From Pseudomonas sp. MF4836 (lineage in GTDB: Bacteria > Pseudomonadota > Gammaproteobacteria > Pseudomonadales > Pseudomonadaceae), in contig NZ_MVOL01000014.1 of the NCBI RefSeq assembly GCF_002018875.1, forward strand, positions 1-64,000: a stretch of 64,000 nucleotides of DNA. The letters run 5' to 3'. The stretch's first letter is position 1, and each line of letters opens with the position of its first letter. Shown here in pieces: positions 8,313-16,582 of the stretch. The notes beneath the pieces were generated by a model. The model worked only from the letters and a program-made list of their open reading frames with translations. It made no database searches and had not been told where the DNA came from. The translations under genes and the position numbers were made by a program.

Positions 8313-10300
8313 CGTTTGTCCGCGATTTCGAGCATGGCTTCACGCAGGAAGAAATCCAGCGTATTGCCGATGGTTTCGCTCATCTCCACGGTCGGCTCCC
8401 AGTTCAGCAGGCGCTTGGCGTTGGCGATGCTCGGCTTGCGGTGCTCCACATCCTGGTAACCGGCACCGTAGAACGCCTTGCTCTCGACGTCGCGGAAGCC
8501 GGCGAACGGCGGGAAGTTGGCCCGCAGCGGGTGGGCTTCGAACTGACGCAGCAGCTCTTCGCCGAGCTGGCGGATGCTGGCTTCGTTGTCCGGATTGCCG
8601 ATGTTGATGATCTGACCGTTGCAGGCGTCATTGTCGTTGTCGATGATCCGCGCCAGGGCTTCGATGCCGTCGGCGATGTCGGTGAAGCAGCGTTTCTGCT
8701 CGCCGCCGTCGAACAAGCGGATCGGCGTGCCTTCCACCAGGTTCAGGATCAGTTGGGTAATGGCTCGGGAGCTGCCGATACGCGCCGAATCCAGGCGGTC
8801 CAGGCGCGGGCCCATCCAGTTGAACGGACGGAACAGGGTGAAGTTCAGGCCCTTGGCGCCGTAGGCCCAGATCACCCGATCCAGCAGTTGCTTGGACACC
8901 GAGTAGATCCAGCGCTGCTTGTTGATCGGGCCGACGATCAGGTTCGAGGTGTCTTCGTCGAAGTTCTTGTCCTGGCACATGCCATAGACTTCGGAGGTCG
9001 AGGGGAAGATCACGCGCTTGTTGTACTTGACGCAGTAGCGCACCAGCTTGAGGTTTTCCTCGAAGTCGAGCTCGAACACACGCAGCGGGTTGCGGGTGTA
9101 TTCGATCGGGGTGGCGATGGCCACCAGGGGCAGGACCACGTCGCACTTCTTGATGTGGTACTCGATCCACTCCGAGTGGATGCTGATGTCGCCTTCGACG
9201 AAATGGAAGTTGGGGTGGCTGCGCAGGCGCTCGATGGCGTCGGAGCCGATGTCCAGGCCGTAGACTTCGTACTTGTCATCACGCAGCAGGCGCTCGGACA
9301 GGTGGTTGCCGATAAAACCGTTGACCCCCAGGATCAGCACCCGGGTCCGGCGTGGTGCACGACCGGATTCCGCACCGCGCAGCACCGAGCCGTCTACCAG
9401 CCCCAGCTCGTTGGCCAGTTGCGGGCCGCTCAGGTACAGGCCGTTTTCATTGCGCTGGCCGGCGTTGATCACCAACGAGTCCTGGCCGCAGGCGATGCGC
9501 AGCGGGTCGACACTGATCACCCGGCCCGGGGCCAGGCCTTCATTGCCCTTGACCACGTCGGCGCTCCAGACAATCAGCTTGTGCTCGCCCACGGCGCAGA
9601 ACGCGCCCGGGTACGGCTTGGTCACGGCGCGAACCAGGTTGAACAGCTGCTCGGCGCTGTTCTTCCACAGCAGCTTGCCATCAGCCGGGGTACGGCGACC
9701 GAAGGTGGTGGCCTTGGACTCGTCCTGGGCGGTCTCGCTGATTTTGCCCTGGGCCAGCAGCGGCAGGGTGTCATGCAGCAGGCTGGAAGCGGCGTTACGC
9801 AGTTTGGCGTGCAGGGTCAGGGCGGTGTCGGTGCGGTCGATGGCCACGCGCTCCTGGGCAATGATCGCCCCGGCATCGGCGCGCTTGACCATGCGGTGCA
9901 GGGTCACGCCGGTTTCGGTTTCGCCATTGACCAGTACCCAGTTCGCCGGAGCACGGCCGCGATAGCGTGGCAGCAGCGAGCCGTGCAGGTTGAACGCACC
10001 TTTGCCGGCGGTGGCCAGCAGGGCTTCGCTCAGCAGGTTGCGGTAATAGAAGGAGAACAGGTAGTCGGGGTTGAGCTTGGCGATGCGCTCGATCCACAGC
10101 GGGTGGTTGGCGTCTTCCGGCGCATGCACCGGGATGCCCTTGAGGGAGCACAACTGGGCCACGGAGCCGTAGAAGGTGTTTTCTTTCGGATCGTCGGCAT
10201 GGGTGAATACCGCGGCTATCTCGTAACCCGCGGCGAGCAGGGCTTCGATGCCGGCACAGCCGATATCGTGGTAGGCGAAGACGACAGCTTTATTGCTCAT
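8309..10300 (-). CDS. arnA: Bifunctional UDP-glucuronate decarboxylase / UDP-4-amino-4-deoxy-L-arabinose formyltransferase
   Basis: Two-domain cytoplasmic protein of 663 residues. Residues 1-300 are the formyltransferase: FNLHGSLLPRYRG gives Asn104 and His106, and Asp142 lies in KRADAG, matching the Asn-His-Asp catalytic triad. Residues from about 318 are the SDR-type decarboxylating dehydrogenase, with GVNGFIGNHL for NAD binding and YSVSK as the Tyr-Lys catalytic pair. The dehydrogenase half makes UDP-4-keto-pentose from UDP-glucuronate; the other half formylates UDP-aminoarabinose. It overlaps arnC and arnD by 4 bases. Confidence 0.96.
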   Translation of the reverse strand: MSNKAVVFAYHDIGCAGIEALLAAGYEIAAVFTHADDPKENTFYGSVAQLCSLKGIPVHAPEDANHPLWIERIAKLNPDYLFSFYYRNLLSEALLATAGKGAFNLHGSLLPRYRGRAPANWVLVNGETETGVTLHRMVKRADAGAIIAQERVAIDRTDTALTLHAKLRNAASSLLHDTLPLLAQGKISETAQDESKATTFGRRTPADGKLLWKNSAEQLFNLVRAVTKPYPGAFCAVGEHKLIVWSADVVKGNEGLAPGRVISVDPLRIACGQDSLVINAGQRNENGLYLSGPQLANELGLVDGSVLRGAESGRAPRRTRVLILGVNGFIGNHLSERLLRDDKYEVYGLDIGSDAIERLRSHPNFHFVEGDISIHSEWIEYHIKKCDVVLPLVAIATPIEYTRNPLRVFELDFEENLKLVRYCVKYNKRVIFPSTSEVYGMCQDKNFDEDTSNLIVGPINKQRWIYSVSKQLLDRVIWAYGAKGLNFTLFRPFNWMGPRLDRLDSARIGSSRAITQLILNLVEGTPIRLFDGGEQKRCFTDIADGIEALARIIDNDNDACNGQIINIGNPDNEASIRQLGEELLRQFEAHPLRANFPPFAGFRDVESKAFYGAGYQDVEHRKPSIANAKRLLNWEPTVEMSETIGNTLDFFLREAMLEIADKR

Positions 10301-11316
10301 GGCGAAACCTGATCAGAGAGAGTGGAAGTAAGACCGTCGACAGTGACAACGGGAGCAGGGGCGGCAGGTTGACTGCGCAAGACTTTTTCGATGAAGAAGC
10401 GTGGCCGGGCACGAACGTCGCTGTACATGCGCCCCAGGTATTCACCCAGCAGGCCCATGCCGATGAACTGGCCACCGGTGAATACGAAGAGCACCGCGAA
10501 CAGCACAAAAGTACCGTCGCCCGCCCATTCGGCACCAAACACCAGGCGCAACAGGATCAGGGCAAAGGCGAACAGCATGCCCAGCGCCGCCATGCTGAAG
10601 CCGATGATGCTCAGCAGGCGCAAGGGGGTCGTGGTCATGCAGGTGATCAGGTCGAACATCAGGTTGACCAGACGCATCGGGCTGTATTTCGAATCGCCGT
10701 GCTCGCGCTCGGCATGCTCCACCAGGACCTCGGTGGTATGGCGGGCAAAGCTGTTGGCCAGGATCGGAATAAAGGTGCTGCGCTCGCGGCAGGCGAGCAT
10801 GGCGTCGACGATGGTGCGACGGTAGGCGCGCAGCATGCAGCCGTAGTCGCTCATGGCCACCCCGGTGGAGCGCTGCACCGCGAGGTTGATCAGCTTCGAC
10901 GGCCAGCGGCGGAAGGCCGAGTCCTGGCGATTGTTGCGCACCGTGCCGACCACGTCGTAGCCCAGCTCGGCCTGGGCCACCAGGCGCGGGATTTCTTCCG
11001 GCGGGTTCTGCAGGTCAGCGTCGAGGGTAATCACCACATCGCCACGGGCCTGTTCGAAACCGGCCATGATCGCCGCATGCTGCCCGTAGTTGCGGTTGAG
11101 GATCACCGCTACCACCGGGCTGCCTTCGCGCTCGGCGGCGGCTTGCAGGATGTTCGCCGACTCGTCGCGGCTGCCGTCGTCGACCAGCACGATTTCGAAG
11201 TCGTGCTTGAGCAGGCGACAGGCTGCTTCAGTGCGACGCAGCAGTTCGGGGAGGCTCTCTTCTTCGTTGTAGACCGGGATCACGATCGACACGAACTGAA
11301 TCGGATAAGGTTTCAA
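10297..11316 (-). CDS. arnC: Undecaprenyl-phosphate 4-deoxy-4-formamido-L-arabinose transferase
   Basis: GT2 glycosyltransferase of about 339 residues that moves the formylated sugar to undecaprenyl phosphate. Motifs are VSIVIPVYNEEES at the N terminus, VDDGSRDES, and the metal-binding TLDADLQNPPEEIP. Two C-terminal helices surround the segment ending FTGGQFIGMGLLGEYLGRMY. No ATG lies near the homologous N terminus: the frame continues upstream only as an antisense-like shadow of arnB. TTG at 11316, 5 bases after the arnB stop, gives (M)KPYPIQFVS, which fits the family start. The TTG start is an inference from position and family length. Confidence 0.93.
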   Translation of the reverse strand: MKPYPIQFVSIVIPVYNEEESLPELLRRTEAACRLLKHDFEIVLVDDGSRDESANILQAAAEREGSPVVAVILNRNYGQHAAIMAGFEQARGDVVITLDADLQNPPEEIPRLVAQAELGYDVVGTVRNNRQDSAFRRWPSKLINLAVQRSTGVAMSDYGCMLRAYRRTIVDAMLACRERSTFIPILANSFARHTTEVLVEHAEREHGDSKYSPMRLVNLMFDLITCMTTTPLRLLSIIGFSMAALGMLFAFALILLRLVFGAEWAGDGTFVLFAVLFVFTGGQFIGMGLLGEYLGRMYSDVRARPRFFIEKVLRSQPAAPAPVVTVDGLTSTLSDQVSP

Positions 11317-11321
11317 AGGCT

Positions 11322-12461
11322 TCAGTCCAGGAGGGTGGCAATGGCACCGACGACCCGATCGACATCGTCGAGGGTCATGTCGGGGAACAATGGGATCGAA
11401 CACAGGCGTGCCGAGTTCCATTCGGTATTGGGCAGTTGCACGTCGGGGAAGCGCTGGCGGTAGTAGGTGTGCAGGTGGGTGGCAATAAAGTGGATGCCGC
11501 TGCCGATGTTCTGTTCCTGCAGGCCTTTCATGAACGCATCGCGGTCGATCCCGCAGCGCTCGGCATCGATGCGCAGGATGAACAGGTGCCAGGCGTGCTG
11601 CTGCGGGTAGGCGGGCAGGTGCAGCGGTTGCACCGGGAGGCCGGCCAGGCGTTCCAGGTACGCCTGGGCCAGGGTCTCGCGCTGGGCGTTGATCTGCTCC
11701 AGGCGCTTGAGCTGGACCAGGGCGATCGCGGCATTGATATCGGCCAGGTTGTACTTGAAGCCGGGCTCGATCACCTGGGCCTGGGGCTTGCGACCGTGGG
11801 TCAGGCGGTCATAGGCATCCACACCGAGGCCGTGGAACTTGAGCATGCGCACCCGATCAGCCAATACCTGGTTGTCGGTGGTGAACATCGCGCCTTCGGC
11901 GCAGGTCATGTTCTTGATCGCGTGGAAGGAGAAAATCGCCGTGCCCTGGGCGCCGATGGCCCGGCCACGATACTGAGTGCCCGCGGCGTGGGCGGCGTCT
12001 TCGATCACCGGGATCCCGTGCTTTTCCGCCAAGGCGTAGAGCGGGTCCAGGTCAAAGGCGGCACCGGCGTAATGCACCGGGATGATGGCCTTGGTGCGCG
12101 GGGTGATGGCGGCCTCGATGCGCTGGGCATCGGTCATCAGGGTGTCGCGGTCGATGTCGACAAACACCGGGGTCGCCCCCAGCAGGCAGATCATGTTGGC
12201 GGTCGAGACCCAGGTCTGGGATGGAGTGATGACTTCGTCGCCGGGGCCGATGCCCAGCGCCAGCAGGGTGATATGCATGGCGCCGGTGGCGGAGGACAGA
12301 GCGACGGCATGCTGGCAGCCGACCCGTTGTGCAAATTGGTGTTCGAGCTCCTGGTTTTGCGGGCCGGTGGTGATCCAGCCAGAGCGCAGAACCTGCTCTA
12401 CAGCGGCGATCTCTTCATCGCCAATACTCGGGCGTGAGAAAGGTAGGAAAACCTGATTCAT
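11322..12461 (-). CDS. arnB: UDP-4-amino-4-deoxy-L-arabinose--oxoglutarate aminotransferase
   Basis: PLP-dependent DegT/DnrJ/EryC1 family aminotransferase of 379 residues, forming UDP-aminoarabinose with glutamate as amino donor. The PLP lysine is Lys183 in FHAIKNMTCAEG. ALSSATGAMH at about 54-63 binds the PLP phosphate, and VIEDAAHAAG carries the Asp that contacts the pyridine nitrogen. It is the first gene of the operon. A 473 bp region without genes lies upstream and should hold the operon promoter. Confidence 0.95.
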   Translation of the reverse strand: MNQVFLPFSRPSIGDEEIAAVEQVLRSGWITTGPQNQELEHQFAQRVGCQHAVALSSATGAMHITLLALGIGPGDEVITPSQTWVSTANMICLLGATPVFVDIDRDTLMTDAQRIEAAITPRTKAIIPVHYAGAAFDLDPLYALAEKHGIPVIEDAAHAAGTQYRGRAIGAQGTAIFSFHAIKNMTCAEGAMFTTDNQVLADRVRMLKFHGLGVDAYDRLTHGRKPQAQVIEPGFKYNLADINAAIALVQLKRLEQINAQRETLAQAYLERLAGLPVQPLHLPAYPQQHAWHLFILRIDAERCGIDRDAFMKGLQEQNIGSGIHFIATHLHTYYRQRFPDVQLPNTEWNSARLCSIPLFPDMTLDDVDRVVGAIATLLD

Positions 12462-12934
12462 GCAGACCTCGGGGTGAAAAAGTGTCAGGAGTCAAACAAA
12501 GTCGAGGACGCGGTGCGCGCCGTAACCGGTGTGTGGCGAGGAGGGGCATGTACAGTCATTCAGTCTCATCCATAAGTCAGTGCGACGTGGGGATTCATGC
12601 TCTGTTGCAGTAAAGACCATAGAGGCCAAAAGTAAATGTAGATCAAGGTGTTATCTTTTCAATTGGAGGAATGACTTGCATTACGCTTCAGGCTTGAGAG
12701 TGGATTCAGGTTAAGCGGAAAAATGTGAAACGAATATGAAAAAAAAGCCAACGCGGCGTTTATCTTTGACCTAGACAGCTAGTGTTCAGACTTTGCCCCG
12801 CGCCGACTTCAAATGGATGCCAAGGCCCACGCCAAGCCCCTTTGGCAAATGCCTGAACATCCCTTGCGGCGATGGATTCGCGCTTGAAACCTTGCAACCC
12901 GGATTGAATCCGCTCAACGTGAACCGCCTGAAAG
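12462..12934. other. 473 bp intergenic region with the presumed arn promoter
   Basis: No convincing gene is seen. A 61-codon plus-strand frame at 12529-12714 lacks homology features and host-like composition and was rejected. The sequence is AT-richer than its surroundings between 12600 and 12780, as expected for promoters of arnB (minus) and possibly the recombinase (plus). It contains a poly-A run at about 12739-12747 and the PmrA-box-like element listed separately. Confidence 0.6.
12693..12709 (-). promoter_or_regulatory. PmrA-box-like direct repeat upstream of arnB
   Basis: On the minus strand the sequence reads CTGAAT, five bases, then CTCAAG. The PmrA consensus is two CTTAAT-like half sites separated by five bases; these match at 5 of 6 and 4 of 6 positions. 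It lies about 230 bp upstream of the arnB ATG. PmrA-type regulators are known activators of arn operons. The match is imperfect, the distance is long and no good -10 follows, so this is only a candidate. Confidence 0.3.
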
Positions 12935-13897
12935 TTGAACGTGCCTCACGTTCGCCCCACCGCCATGACCCGGACAAAAGAGCACCCCTTGCACGCTGCC
13001 AACCCCTTGACCCTGTACCTCGCCCGACTGGCGCCATCGAGCCAGTTGACCATGCGCTATGTGCTGCAGGATGCCGCCGACCGCCTGGGCCACGACCAGA
13101 GCAATATCGAGGACCTTGCCTGGCACCGGTTGCAGCCCGCCGATGTGATCGAGTTGGTGGCGGCGCTGCGCAGCGACGGTTACGCGCCCAACACCTCGTC
13201 GTTGTACGTCAATGCGCTGCGCGGGGTGATGAACGAGGCCTGGCGCCTGAACCTGATCAGCCAGGAACATCTGCTGCGCATGCGCTCGGTCAAGCCCATG
13301 GCCGGGACGCGGCTGTCCCAGGGGCGCAACCTCAAGCGCACGCTGATTCAGGAGTTGATGGCGGCCTGCGCGGCGGATCCGCGGCCCCAGGGCCTGCGCG
13401 ATGCGGCGATCATCGCGGTGCTGTATGGCTCGGGCATGCGCAAGTCGGAGTCGGTGAACCTGGATCTGGCCCAGGTCGATTTCGCCGAACGCAGCCTGCA
13501 GGTGATCGCCAAGGGCAATAAGCAGTTGATCAAATATGCGCCGCAGTGGGCGTTCGCCAAGCTCCAGGCCTGGCTCGATTACCGCCGTTCGCAGTTACCA
13601 CCGGAGCAGGAGGACGATCTGTTCCTGTTCAACCGCATCCGCCGGGGCAGCCATATCTGCCGCGAGCGCCTGACTAAACACGCGATCTACTACATCGCCC
13701 GGCAACGTGGGGCCGAGGTCGGGGTGCGGATCATGCCCCATGACTTTCGCCGCTCGTTCATCACCCGGGTGATCGAAGAACATGACCTGTCGATTGCCCA
13801 GAAGCTGGCGCACCACACCAATATCCAGACCACGGCCAATTACGATGTGCGCGACGACAACGAGCGGCGCCGGGCCATCGACCGGTTCGATCTGTAG
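12935..13897 (+). CDS. Tyrosine recombinase (phage integrase family)
   Basis: About 310-320 residues. An N-terminal SAM-like core-binding domain (residues about 25-120) is followed by the catalytic domain. The catalytic set appears intact: Arg in GSGMRKSE, Lys in AKGNKQL, His-x-x-Arg in PHDFRRSF, His in AHHTNIQTT and the nucleophile Tyr in TANYD. It would cut and rejoin DNA at a specific site. The frame starts with TTG 12935; ATG 12965 (MTRTKEHPL) is an equally possible start. It stands alone, without phage genes, excisionase or tRNA, and its composition is host-like, so it is more likely a resident recombinase than the end of a recent island. Target site unknown. Confidence 0.85.
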   Translation: MNVPHVRPTAMTRTKEHPLHAANPLTLYLARLAPSSQLTMRYVLQDAADRLGHDQSNIEDLAWHRLQPADVIELVAALRSDGYAPNTSSLYVNALRGVMNEAWRLNLISQEHLLRMRSVKPMAGTRLSQGRNLKRTLIQELMAACAADPRPQGLRDAAIIAVLYGSGMRKSESVNLDLAQVDFAERSLQVIAKGNKQLIKYAPQWAFAKLQAWLDYRRSQLPPEQEDDLFLFNRIRRGSHICRERLTKHAIYYIARQRGAEVGVRIMPHDFRRSFITRVIEEHDLSIAQKLAHHTNIQTTANYDVRDDNERRRAIDRFDL

Positions 13898-13938
13898 TTG
13901 CAACAGTTCTGGGCCAGCACGGTGGTTGTGAGGGCCAG

Positions 13939-13992
13939 CGCAGCCTCGCGGGCTCGCAGCGGCTACAGCTGTAGCCGCTGCCGCAGGCTGCA
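13939..13992. repeat. Inverted pair of Pseudomonas REP elements
   Basis: GCAGCCTCGCGGGCTCGC then AGCGGCTACA faces TGTAGCCGCTGCCGCAGGC, forming an extended palindrome centred near 13968. The two halves are typical GTAGCCGCTGCCG...GGCTGC repetitive extragenic palindromes. The pair lies between the recombinase and the convergent TonB receptor gene and may act as a transcription boundary. Confidence 0.8.
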
Positions 13993-14051
13993 CTGGCACC
14001 GTCCAACAGCGCAAACACCCCTGACACACGTTGTCCCAGAGCGCCGCAGCT

Positions 14052-16478
14052 TTAGAAATCGACCGAGGCCGACAGCAGCAGGGTGCGTGGCGCGCCCTGG
14101 GAGAAGGCGCCATAGGAGGCGACGCCGGACCAGTATTCACGGTCGAACAGGTTCTGCACCGTGGCGCGCAAGGTGGTCGGACGGCCTTCGATCTGGGTGC
14201 TGTAGCGGGCCCCGGCGTCGATTCGGGTCCAGGGGTCGAGCTCCTGGGCGTTGGACTGATTGACGTACTGGCTGCCGGTGTAGATCGCGCCACTGGTCAG
14301 GGTCAGGCCTTCCACCCAGGGCAGGTCCCATTCGGCCCACAGGTTGGCCTGGACCTCGGGCACGCCCACCGGCTTGTTGCCACGGTTGGCGGGAGTGCCG
14401 GTCTTGGTCAGCTCGGCATCCAGCAGGGTCACGCCACCGAGCAGGCGCGTGCCCTCAGCCACTTCGCCGAACATGTTCAGCTCGACCCCACGGTTGCGCT
14501 GTTCGCCTTGTACCGAGTACACCCCGGCGGCCAGCTCGCCGCTGGGCTTCTTGATCTGGAACAGGCTCAGGGTCGAAGTGAAGGTGCCGTAGTCAACCTT
14601 GAGCCCCACTTCCTGCTGGCGCGAAATATAGGGGGCGAAGATTTCCCCGGAGTTGGACGCCGTGGCCGGGGCCACATCGCCCTTGCTCAGGCCTTCAATG
14701 TAGTTGTAGTACAGCGACACATGTTCCCAGGGTTTGATCACTATGCCGAACAGCGGGGTGGTGGCGCTTTCATCGTAAGCCGAGGTTACGGCGCCGGCTG
14801 GGCTGTAGTTGTCGGAGCGGATGTTCTGATTGCGCAGGCCAAGGGTCACCTGCACGCGCTCATCGAGTACCGACAAGGTGTCGGCCAGGGCCACGCCCGA
14901 GAGTTCGGTTTCGGACACTTTCAGCGCATCCGGGGTGGGAATCGCCGGTTTCGGACGATCGACCGGGTGGTAGATGTTGGACAACACGGCCGGCGCGGAA
15001 ATAATCCCCCGTGACAGCTCGTCGCGATAGCGGCTGACCTGCAGCGACGTGCTGTGGGCCACCGGCCCGGTGTCGAACCGTGCGCGTGCGCCGGCATCCA
15101 CGGTGTAGCGCTCGACCTCGAACTTGTAGTAGCCCGGCACCGACGAGGTGTCGCCGGCAGCGTTGGTGATAGTCGGCGTCTGGTCGGACATCCGCGCCAC
15201 TTCGGACTTGCCGCCACCGGCATGGGCGAACAGGGTCAGGGCATCGTTCAGGTCATATTCGCCGCTGAGCAGCGCGGCCTTGTCCCGGGTCTTGGCCCAG
15301 CCCCAGTCCTGGGTGACATTGGCGCTGCCGTTGGCCGCGGACGGGATGTTTACGCCCTGGGCAATCAGGAATGGCCGCGAGGGTGCGTCAAACTCTTCCT
15401 GCTGGCTGATCAGGTCGAGGCTGGTGCGCAGGCGCTCGCCCTGGTAGTCCAGGGAGATCGCGCCGATATCGACTTCCCGGGATTGTTTGTCGATCGAAGT
15501 ATCGCCCTGCTGGGTGCTGCCGTTGATGCGCACCCCGAACTGGCGCTCGTCGCCGAAACGCCGGCTGAGGTCGATATGCCCGCCAAGCTGGCTGTCGGTG
15601 GCGTAGCTGGCGGTGAAGCGGGTCAGGTCCTGGTCCAGCGAGCGCTTGGGCACGATATTGATCACGCCACCGACGCCGCTGTTGGGCGACATGCCGTAGA
15701 GCAGGGCGCCGGGGCCCTTGATCACCTCGACCCGTTCGGCGTACTCGGTAAACACCCGGTAGTTGGGCGCCACGCCATACACCCCATCGAACGCCAGCTC
15801 GCCGAGGTTGCCTTCACCGATCGGAAACCCGCGAATGAAGAACGAGTCGACCACGCCGCCGGTCTGGCCGGTAGCCCGCACCGAAGAGTCGCGTTCAAGC
15901 ACGTCGGCCACGGTGACCGCCTGCTGGTCCTTGATCATGGTGGAGGTGTAGTTGGCCACGTTGAATGGCACGTCCATCAGGTCTTTGTTGCCCAGCAGGC
16001 CGAGGCGTCCGCCGCGTGCCACCTGGCCGCCGGCATACACCTCGGGCAAGGTGTCGGCCAGGTTGGCGCTGGCGTTGATGGTGGTTTGCTCCAGGGTCAG
16101 GTCGGCGCCGTCACGAGGGCGGGGCACCAGGGTGTAGCTGCCATCGCTGCGGCCCACCAGGTCCAGGCCGCTGCCGGCCAGTAGCTGCTGCAGGACCTCA
16201 CGGGCGGAATAATTGCCGCTGACCCCGGGGCTGTTCAGGCCCTCGGTCAACGCCGGGTCGAACGACAGCGCCAGGCCGGCTTCGACGGCAACGCGCGACA
16301 GGGTCGAGCCCAGAGGGCCGCTGGCAATCTCGTAGGGGCGGCTGACGACGCTGTCCAGTTGCACCGGCGCGGCGGCCCACAGGTTCGGGCTGGCCGATGC
16401 CAGGGCCAGGCCCAGCAGGGCGCTACGAATGGCCAGGTGCAACCTGCGGTCCAGCAGGGGAGGACGGGCAACGGACAT
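14052..16478 (-). CDS. TonB-dependent siderophore receptor with N-terminal signalling (STN) domain
   Basis: Outer-membrane receptor of 808 residues. A signal peptide ends near AAAPVQLD. Residues about 45-125 form a secretin/TonB short N-terminal (STN) domain (YEIASGPLGSTLSRVA, VSGNYSAREVLQQLLAGSGLDL), used to signal to a FecR-type anti-sigma factor. The plug domain starts near 160, with IKGPGALLYGMSPNSGVGG. The beta barrel ends in ASVDF with the usual terminal Phe. It is placed just downstream of fecR- and fecI-like genes on the same strand, the standard cell-surface signalling arrangement. The ligand is probably a ferric siderophore, but which one cannot be read from sequence. A short GAGGAG...CTCCTC inverted repeat lies at 16506-16524 in the leader. 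Confidence 0.92.
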   Translation of the reverse strand: MSVARPPLLDRRLHLAIRSALLGLALASASPNLWAAAPVQLDSVVSRPYEIASGPLGSTLSRVAVEAGLALSFDPALTEGLNSPGVSGNYSAREVLQQLLAGSGLDLVGRSDGSYTLVPRPRDGADLTLEQTTINASANLADTLPEVYAGGQVARGGRLGLLGNKDLMDVPFNVANYTSTMIKDQQAVTVADVLERDSSVRATGQTGGVVDSFFIRGFPIGEGNLGELAFDGVYGVAPNYRVFTEYAERVEVIKGPGALLYGMSPNSGVGGVINIVPKRSLDQDLTRFTASYATDSQLGGHIDLSRRFGDERQFGVRINGSTQQGDTSIDKQSREVDIGAISLDYQGERLRTSLDLISQQEEFDAPSRPFLIAQGVNIPSAANGSANVTQDWGWAKTRDKAALLSGEYDLNDALTLFAHAGGGKSEVARMSDQTPTITNAAGDTSSVPGYYKFEVERYTVDAGARARFDTGPVAHSTSLQVSRYRDELSRGIISAPAVLSNIYHPVDRPKPAIPTPDALKVSETELSGVALADTLSVLDERVQVTLGLRNQNIRSDNYSPAGAVTSAYDESATTPLFGIVIKPWEHVSLYYNYIEGLSKGDVAPATASNSGEIFAPYISRQQEVGLKVDYGTFTSTLSLFQIKKPSGELAAGVYSVQGEQRNRGVELNMFGEVAEGTRLLGGVTLLDAELTKTGTPANRGNKPVGVPEVQANLWAEWDLPWVEGLTLTSGAIYTGSQYVNQSNAQELDPWTRIDAGARYSTQIEGRPTTLRATVQNLFDREYWSGVASYGAFSQGAPRTLLLSASVDF

Positions 16479-16582
16479 GGAAGGAGGATCCTTTATTGAC
16501 GAGTTGAGGAGTGCTTTCTCCTCTAGCCAGCCGAGATCGAAAAAAGTATCAGCCCGGATCGATTATTTTTTTCGAAGGCGAT

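Noticed and set aside
8441..10312. 623-codon plus-strand open frame opposite arnA
   Set aside because: Antisense shadow; repetitive Gln/Ala/Val/Gly composition without domains, while arnA has all its catalytic motifs.
12529..12714. 61-codon open frame in the arn promoter region
   Set aside because: Unusual codon use, no ribosome site, no recognisable sequence, and it covers the AT-rich promoter stretch.
12935..13992. Recombinase plus REP palindrome as the end of a prophage or integron
   Set aside because: No phage genes, cassettes or attC-like sites nearby; the palindrome is an ordinary REP pair, also seen at 60.9-61.0 kb.
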